Shown here: positions 16,526-19,278 of the stretch, piece after piece
Numbering within the stretch: the first letter of the stretch is position 1
Layout: each line of letters opens with the position of its first letter
Assembly (NCBI GenBank): GCA_017483425.1
Contig: JAFUWM010000051.1
Span: 1-19,278 of the forward strand
Origin: Lachnospiraceae bacterium
GTDB lineage: Bacteria > Bacillota > Clostridia > Lachnospirales > Lachnospiraceae
Reading direction: 5' to 3'
Length of the DNA stretch: 19,278 bases
Translations under genes and position numbers: made by a program
Notes under the pieces: generated by a model
Seen by the model: only the letters and a program-made list of their open reading frames with translations
What the model was told of the DNA's origin: nothing
Databases searched by the model: none

Positions 16526-17710
16526 TTACATCTCCCCTGCTTTATATCTTGTCACAAGGGACTGAATACGATTATTAGGACTCAGCAGATCGCTTATCGA
16601 CGAGTCGTGGTTCAGCGTATCAATGATATACGCAAGATATTTACTCATATCGCATGAAATATACCAGGGCTTCTGAAGAAGCTCGTCCGGCTGATATATC
16701 AGATTGGTGGTCAGGACTCCTGTTATAGTGCCTTCTTCGACTGCTTTTTCAAAAGGCTCCATTCCCCGAGAAAAAAGCCCAAAGGTTGCCGCAACGAAAA
16801 TTCTGGAGGCATTCCGTTTTTTCAGCTCTCTTGCGACTTCTATGACGCTCTCTCCTGAAGCGATCATATCATCAAGGACCAGTATATCTTTGCCGCTCAC
16901 GTCAGATCCCAGAAACTCATGTGCCACTATGGGGTTTCTTCCGTCAACTATCCTGGTATAATCCCGTCTCTTATAAAACATACCCATATCAAGCCCGAGT
17001 ACATTCGCCATATAGATCGCTCTGGACATGCCTCCCTCATCGGGTGACACTATCATCATATGCTCCGGCTCTATGGTAAGATCCTTTATGTTTGTAAGCA
17101 GTCCCTTTATAAACTGATAGGATGCCTGAATCGTCTCAAAACCCTTAAGCGGTATGGAATTCATGACACGGGGATCATGAGCGTCAAAGGTTATTATATT
17201 ATCAACACCCATCTTCGCAAGCTCCTGCAATGCTATAGCGCAATCCAGTGATTCTCTTGCTGCCCTTTTATGCTGCCGGCTCTCATAGAGGAACGGCATG
17301 ATAACGGTAATGCGTCTTGCCTTGCCCCCTACCGCGGCTATTATTCGCTTCAGATTCTGATAGTGGTCATCCGGAGACATATGATTTTCCTCTCCGAACA
17401 TATTGTAAGTAACACTGTAATTGCAGACATCAACAAGAAGATAGAGATCCATGCCCCTGACAGATTCGTTGATCATGCCTTTGGCTTCCCCTGATCCGAA
17501 TCTGGGAAGTGACACATCCAACAGATAAGAATTTCTCATATATCCCGAAAAGACCAGAGAATTTTTGTGTTCGTTTTCCCTGTCCTCTCTCCATCCGATA
17601 AGGTAATCGTCCACCCGTTCGGCAAGCTCCCTGCATCCATCCAGTGCTATGACTCCCAGTGATCCGACCGGTATGGTCTCAAGCCTGCGTTTGTCGTGTG
17701 TATGAGCCAA
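16526..17710 (-). CDS. prs: Ribose-phosphate pyrophosphokinase (PRPP synthetase), divergent long form
   Basis: Predicted to make PRPP from ribose-5-phosphate and ATP for nucleotide, NAD, His and Trp synthesis. The 394 residues exceed the usual 310-320, mainly through a longer N-terminal part and a C-terminal tail. Conserved sites are present in altered form: SRQHKR (144-149) for the usual ARQDR-type loop, DAHDP (176-180) for DLHA, VSPDEGGMSRA (221-231), KRR (247-249, catalytic Lys/Arg) and the PRPP loop VLDDMIASGES (278-288), where the last part is normally TGGT. It starts at TTG (17710), since no ATG occurs nearby in frame, and GGAGG lies 9 bases upstream. Only one base separates it from the helicase-loader stop. 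A second, canonical prs elsewhere in the genome would not be surprising, so catalytic role is likely but not certain. Confidence 0.85.
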   Translation of the reverse strand: MAHTHDKRRLETIPVGSLGVIALDGCRELAERVDDYLIGWREDRENEHKNSLVFSGYMRNSYLLDVSLPRFGSGEAKGMINESVRGMDLYLLVDVCNYSVTYNMFGEENHMSPDDHYQNLKRIIAAVGGKARRITVIMPFLYESRQHKRAARESLDCAIALQELAKMGVDNIITFDAHDPRVMNSIPLKGFETIQASYQFIKGLLTNIKDLTIEPEHMMIVSPDEGGMSRAIYMANVLGLDMGMFYKRRDYTRIVDGRNPIVAHEFLGSDVSGKDILVLDDMIASGESVIEVARELKKRNASRIFVAATFGLFSRGMEPFEKAVEEGTITGVLTTNLIYQPDELLQKPWYISCDMSKYLAYIIDTLNHDSSISDLLSPNNRIQSLVTRYKAGEM

Positions 17711-17711
17711 C

Positions 17712-18659
17712 TCAGCTTACCTCCGTTTTCTTAAGCCTGATATCATCTCCCCTGAATCTGTATATCTCATAATTACCAAGTATTCTTGAAACAGACCTTT
17801 CAGAATAAATATCCTTAAGTTTAGCCAGCGACAGATTTGTGGAAATGATCGTTGACTTTGATTTCAGGTCTCTTTCGTTCAAAACATTAAACAATTCCGA
17901 ATCAACGACAGAACTGTTTACCTCCGTACCAAGATCATCAATGATCAGTAACGGATATTCAAATAACGCTTCATACTCTCTGTCATCCAGATTCCGGCTG
18001 TCAAATCTATGGGCTGACAATATATCAAAGAGCCGTATAGCGCTGATGTATATAACCGCTATGCCCTTATCTATAAGCTCCTTTGCAATGCAATTTGACA
18101 TGAAGCTTTTACCGCACCCTACATCACCATAGAATAGCATATTACAATAAGTGTCTGCAAATGTTACCGTAAATTCCTTTGCGGCAGCGTAAATTTTTTT
18201 AATATTATCCAATTCGCTCCCGGAAAAATAATCAAATGAGAAAGTCTCAAAATTTTCACTCCTCAGCTTGTCATATATGCCGCTCCCCGCATAATAATGC
18301 TCTGTTATCTTCTGCATGAGACAGTGACACTTTTCACTGCCTTTATATCCCGTATCCTTACAATCAGGACATACGTATTGCAGTGAAAGATACCCTTCCG
18401 GTACCCCTGCCTCCGATAATACTTTCTTTTTCTCATCGCTGATGCGCGAAAGTTCTTTAAGCAGCGGAGCTGCCTCCGCCTTGCGCCCTGACGCAGCCAT
18501 TATCGCCGCCTCAGCAGACAGGTCAGCCGTTTTATCTTCAAGCTCCTTATACCGGGGGATACGCTTATGTATCTCCTGTATCCTCCTTCTCTGCTCCCTC
18601 TTATCTTCGGCAAGCTGCCTCTCATAGCCTGCCATTAAGTCCTTATAAAAAATGTCCAT
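17712..18659 (-). CDS. dnaC: DnaC/DnaI-like helicase loader ATPase
   Basis: A AAA+ protein expected to load the replicative helicase DnaB onto DNA. In its 315 residues, a charged N-terminal helical region (about 1-90) is followed by a zinc-ribbon-like cluster CPDC (97-100) and CHC (111-113), as in DnaI-type loaders. Then come Walker A GDVGCGKS (178-185), Walker B LLIIDDLGTE (237-246), a sensor-1-like IISTNLS (271-277) and an arginine-rich segment near SVSRILG (289-295). The start ATG at 18659 has an AAAGGA Shine-Dalgarno 5 bases upstream. It lies 9 bases after the DnaD-domain gene and 1 base before the PRPP synthetase. IstB-type transposition ATPases share the core, but no transposase is nearby and the Cys cluster and DnaD partner favour a host helicase loader. 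Confidence 0.92.
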   Translation of the reverse strand: MDIFYKDLMAGYERQLAEDKREQRRRIQEIHKRIPRYKELEDKTADLSAEAAIMAASGRKAEAAPLLKELSRISDEKKKVLSEAGVPEGYLSLQYVCPDCKDTGYKGSEKCHCLMQKITEHYYAGSGIYDKLRSENFETFSFDYFSGSELDNIKKIYAAAKEFTVTFADTYCNMLFYGDVGCGKSFMSNCIAKELIDKGIAVIYISAIRLFDILSAHRFDSRNLDDREYEALFEYPLLIIDDLGTEVNSSVVDSELFNVLNERDLKSKSTIISTNLSLAKLKDIYSERSVSRILGNYEIYRFRGDDIRLKKTEVS

Positions 18660-18668
18660 ATATATCCT

Positions 18669-19278
18669 TTACACACGACTTACTTTCTTTGATTGCTTTT
18701 TTCCGAGGATTCTGGCTTCCAGCTCTTCCATGTCATACTGCCGCTCGGAAAAATTATGAAATTTATTCTGAACGCTTCTTTTAGCTGATATCCCCGCCGG
18801 TGAAGCGCTTACTCTGGATGCTCCTGTCTGCTTTGCCGTAGATCCCCAGACGGAAAGAAGCATATCAATATCGGCTAAAGATGTCACGCCGCTTTCAGAC
18901 CACCTCTTAAGTATGGTATCGGTATACGGAAAAGACGGTTTTGCTATAGCTTTCATTGTCCGGGACACTGCCTCAAGTATTATATCCATTGAAAACCCGT
19001 AGCCGTTCTTCCACTGGTCTATGTATTCTATCTCGCTGTCCACAGGATTTCTGTCTGATATGCCATAGGCTTTCAGCACCGTGAAATACTCATTGCCCGC
19101 AAAACCTCTTATGTGCTTCTTTGCTCCTGCCACGTCTTTAATGCCGGCATCAGCCCAGTTCATAGCAGTCTGCTCTATATACCTGGTGCCGGTCTTGCCC
19201 TTGCCAACACAGTATTCTATCAAAAATTCTATGAGATCAGCCGAAAAACCCAGTCCGCCCTGTTTGTCATATATGAAA
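18669..19278 (-). CDS. DnaD-domain replication protein, tandem domains, N-terminus cut by window edge
   Basis: A primosome-type protein of the DnaD/DnaB (Gram-positive) family, which helps the helicase loader act at origins or restarted forks. The frame is open to base 19277, so the apparent TTG start at 19223 is an internal leucine and not the real start. Two copies of the DnaD C-terminal-type helical domain are visible. The first runs from the edge, with GLGFSADLIEFLIEYCV and later AMNWADAGI. The second runs from GYGFSMDIILEAVS to LKRWSESGVTSLADIDMLL. A basic, Ser/Lys-rich tail (AKRSVQNKF to GKKQSKKVSRV) follows. The 9-base gap to the DnaC/DnaI-like gene supports a functional pair. The missing N-terminus probably holds a winged-helix domain, but that is inferred from the family. 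Confidence 0.88.
   Translation of the reverse strand, partial: FIYDKQGGLGFSADLIEFLIEYCVGKGKTGTRYIEQTAMNWADAGIKDVAGAKKHIRGFAGNEYFTVLKAYGISDRNPVDSEIEYIDQWKNGYGFSMDIILEAVSRTMKAIAKPSFPYTDTILKRWSESGVTSLADIDMLLSVWGSTAKQTGASRVSASPAGISAKRSVQNKFHNFSERQYDMEELEARILGKKQSKKVSRV

Noticed and set aside
17712..18659. IstB-type transposition helper of an IS21 element
   Set aside because: There is no IstA transposase or terminal inverted repeat beside it. The zinc-type cysteine cluster and the DnaD-domain neighbour point to a helicase loader.
19221..19223. TTG as start of the DnaD-domain gene
   Set aside because: The same frame continues to the window edge with recognisable DnaD-domain residues (GLGFSADLIEF), so this TTG is an internal leucine.

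Overview
The window looks like a chromosomal, housekeeping-type segment from a Gram-positive member of the Clostridia, most likely the family Lachnospiraceae. The signs are paired GlgC and GlgD ADP-glucose pyrophosphorylase subunits, a long (type 2) isoleucyl-tRNA synthetase, a tandem DnaD-domain protein next to a zinc-finger DnaC/DnaI-like helicase loader, purine-rich Shine-Dalgarno sites, and extended -10 promoters. No species can be named from sequence alone. Every clear gene but one is on the minus strand, so transcription runs from high to low coordinates. No tRNA, rRNA, CRISPR array, transposase or phage gene was found.

Right block (19278 to 13950): a DnaD-domain protein cut by the window edge, a DnaC/DnaI-like ATPase, a divergent PRPP synthetase that starts with TTG, and an 853-residue exported or membrane-anchored protein. 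The last appears to combine a beta-rich middle with a degenerate C39-peptidase-like C-terminus. Gaps are 1 to 14 bases, so this is probably one operon linking helicase loading, PRPP supply and an envelope protein of unknown role.

Middle (13949 to 13496): a 454-base gene-free stretch. Most of it (13595-13946) is a foldback element with matching inverted ends and a run of five to six compact hairpins, several of them flanked by GGTGC/GCACC boxes that can pair in alternative ways. It could be a small non-autonomous repeat or a structured RNA. The glgC promoter lies just beyond it.

Central block (13495 to 7025): glgC, glgD, pth and mfd. Every junction overlaps by 1 to 4 bases, so translation is coupled along the whole chain. 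GlgC and GlgD make ADP-glucose for glycogen, Pth recycles peptidyl-tRNA, and Mfd couples transcription to repair. At its left end a 50-codon gene (6861-7013), the only plus-strand gene, converges on mfd. It has a consensus Shine-Dalgarno site and a good -10 box, and I do not recognise it.

Left block (6703 to 1): pncB (nicotinate phosphoribosyltransferase) has its own extended -10 promoter and is followed after 8 bases by ileS. After 65 bases comes glgP (glycogen phosphorylase), which runs off the left edge. Glycogen synthesis (glgC, glgD) and breakdown (glgP) are therefore near each other but in separate transcription units. PRPP synthetase and the PRPP-consuming PncB are likewise both present but apart.
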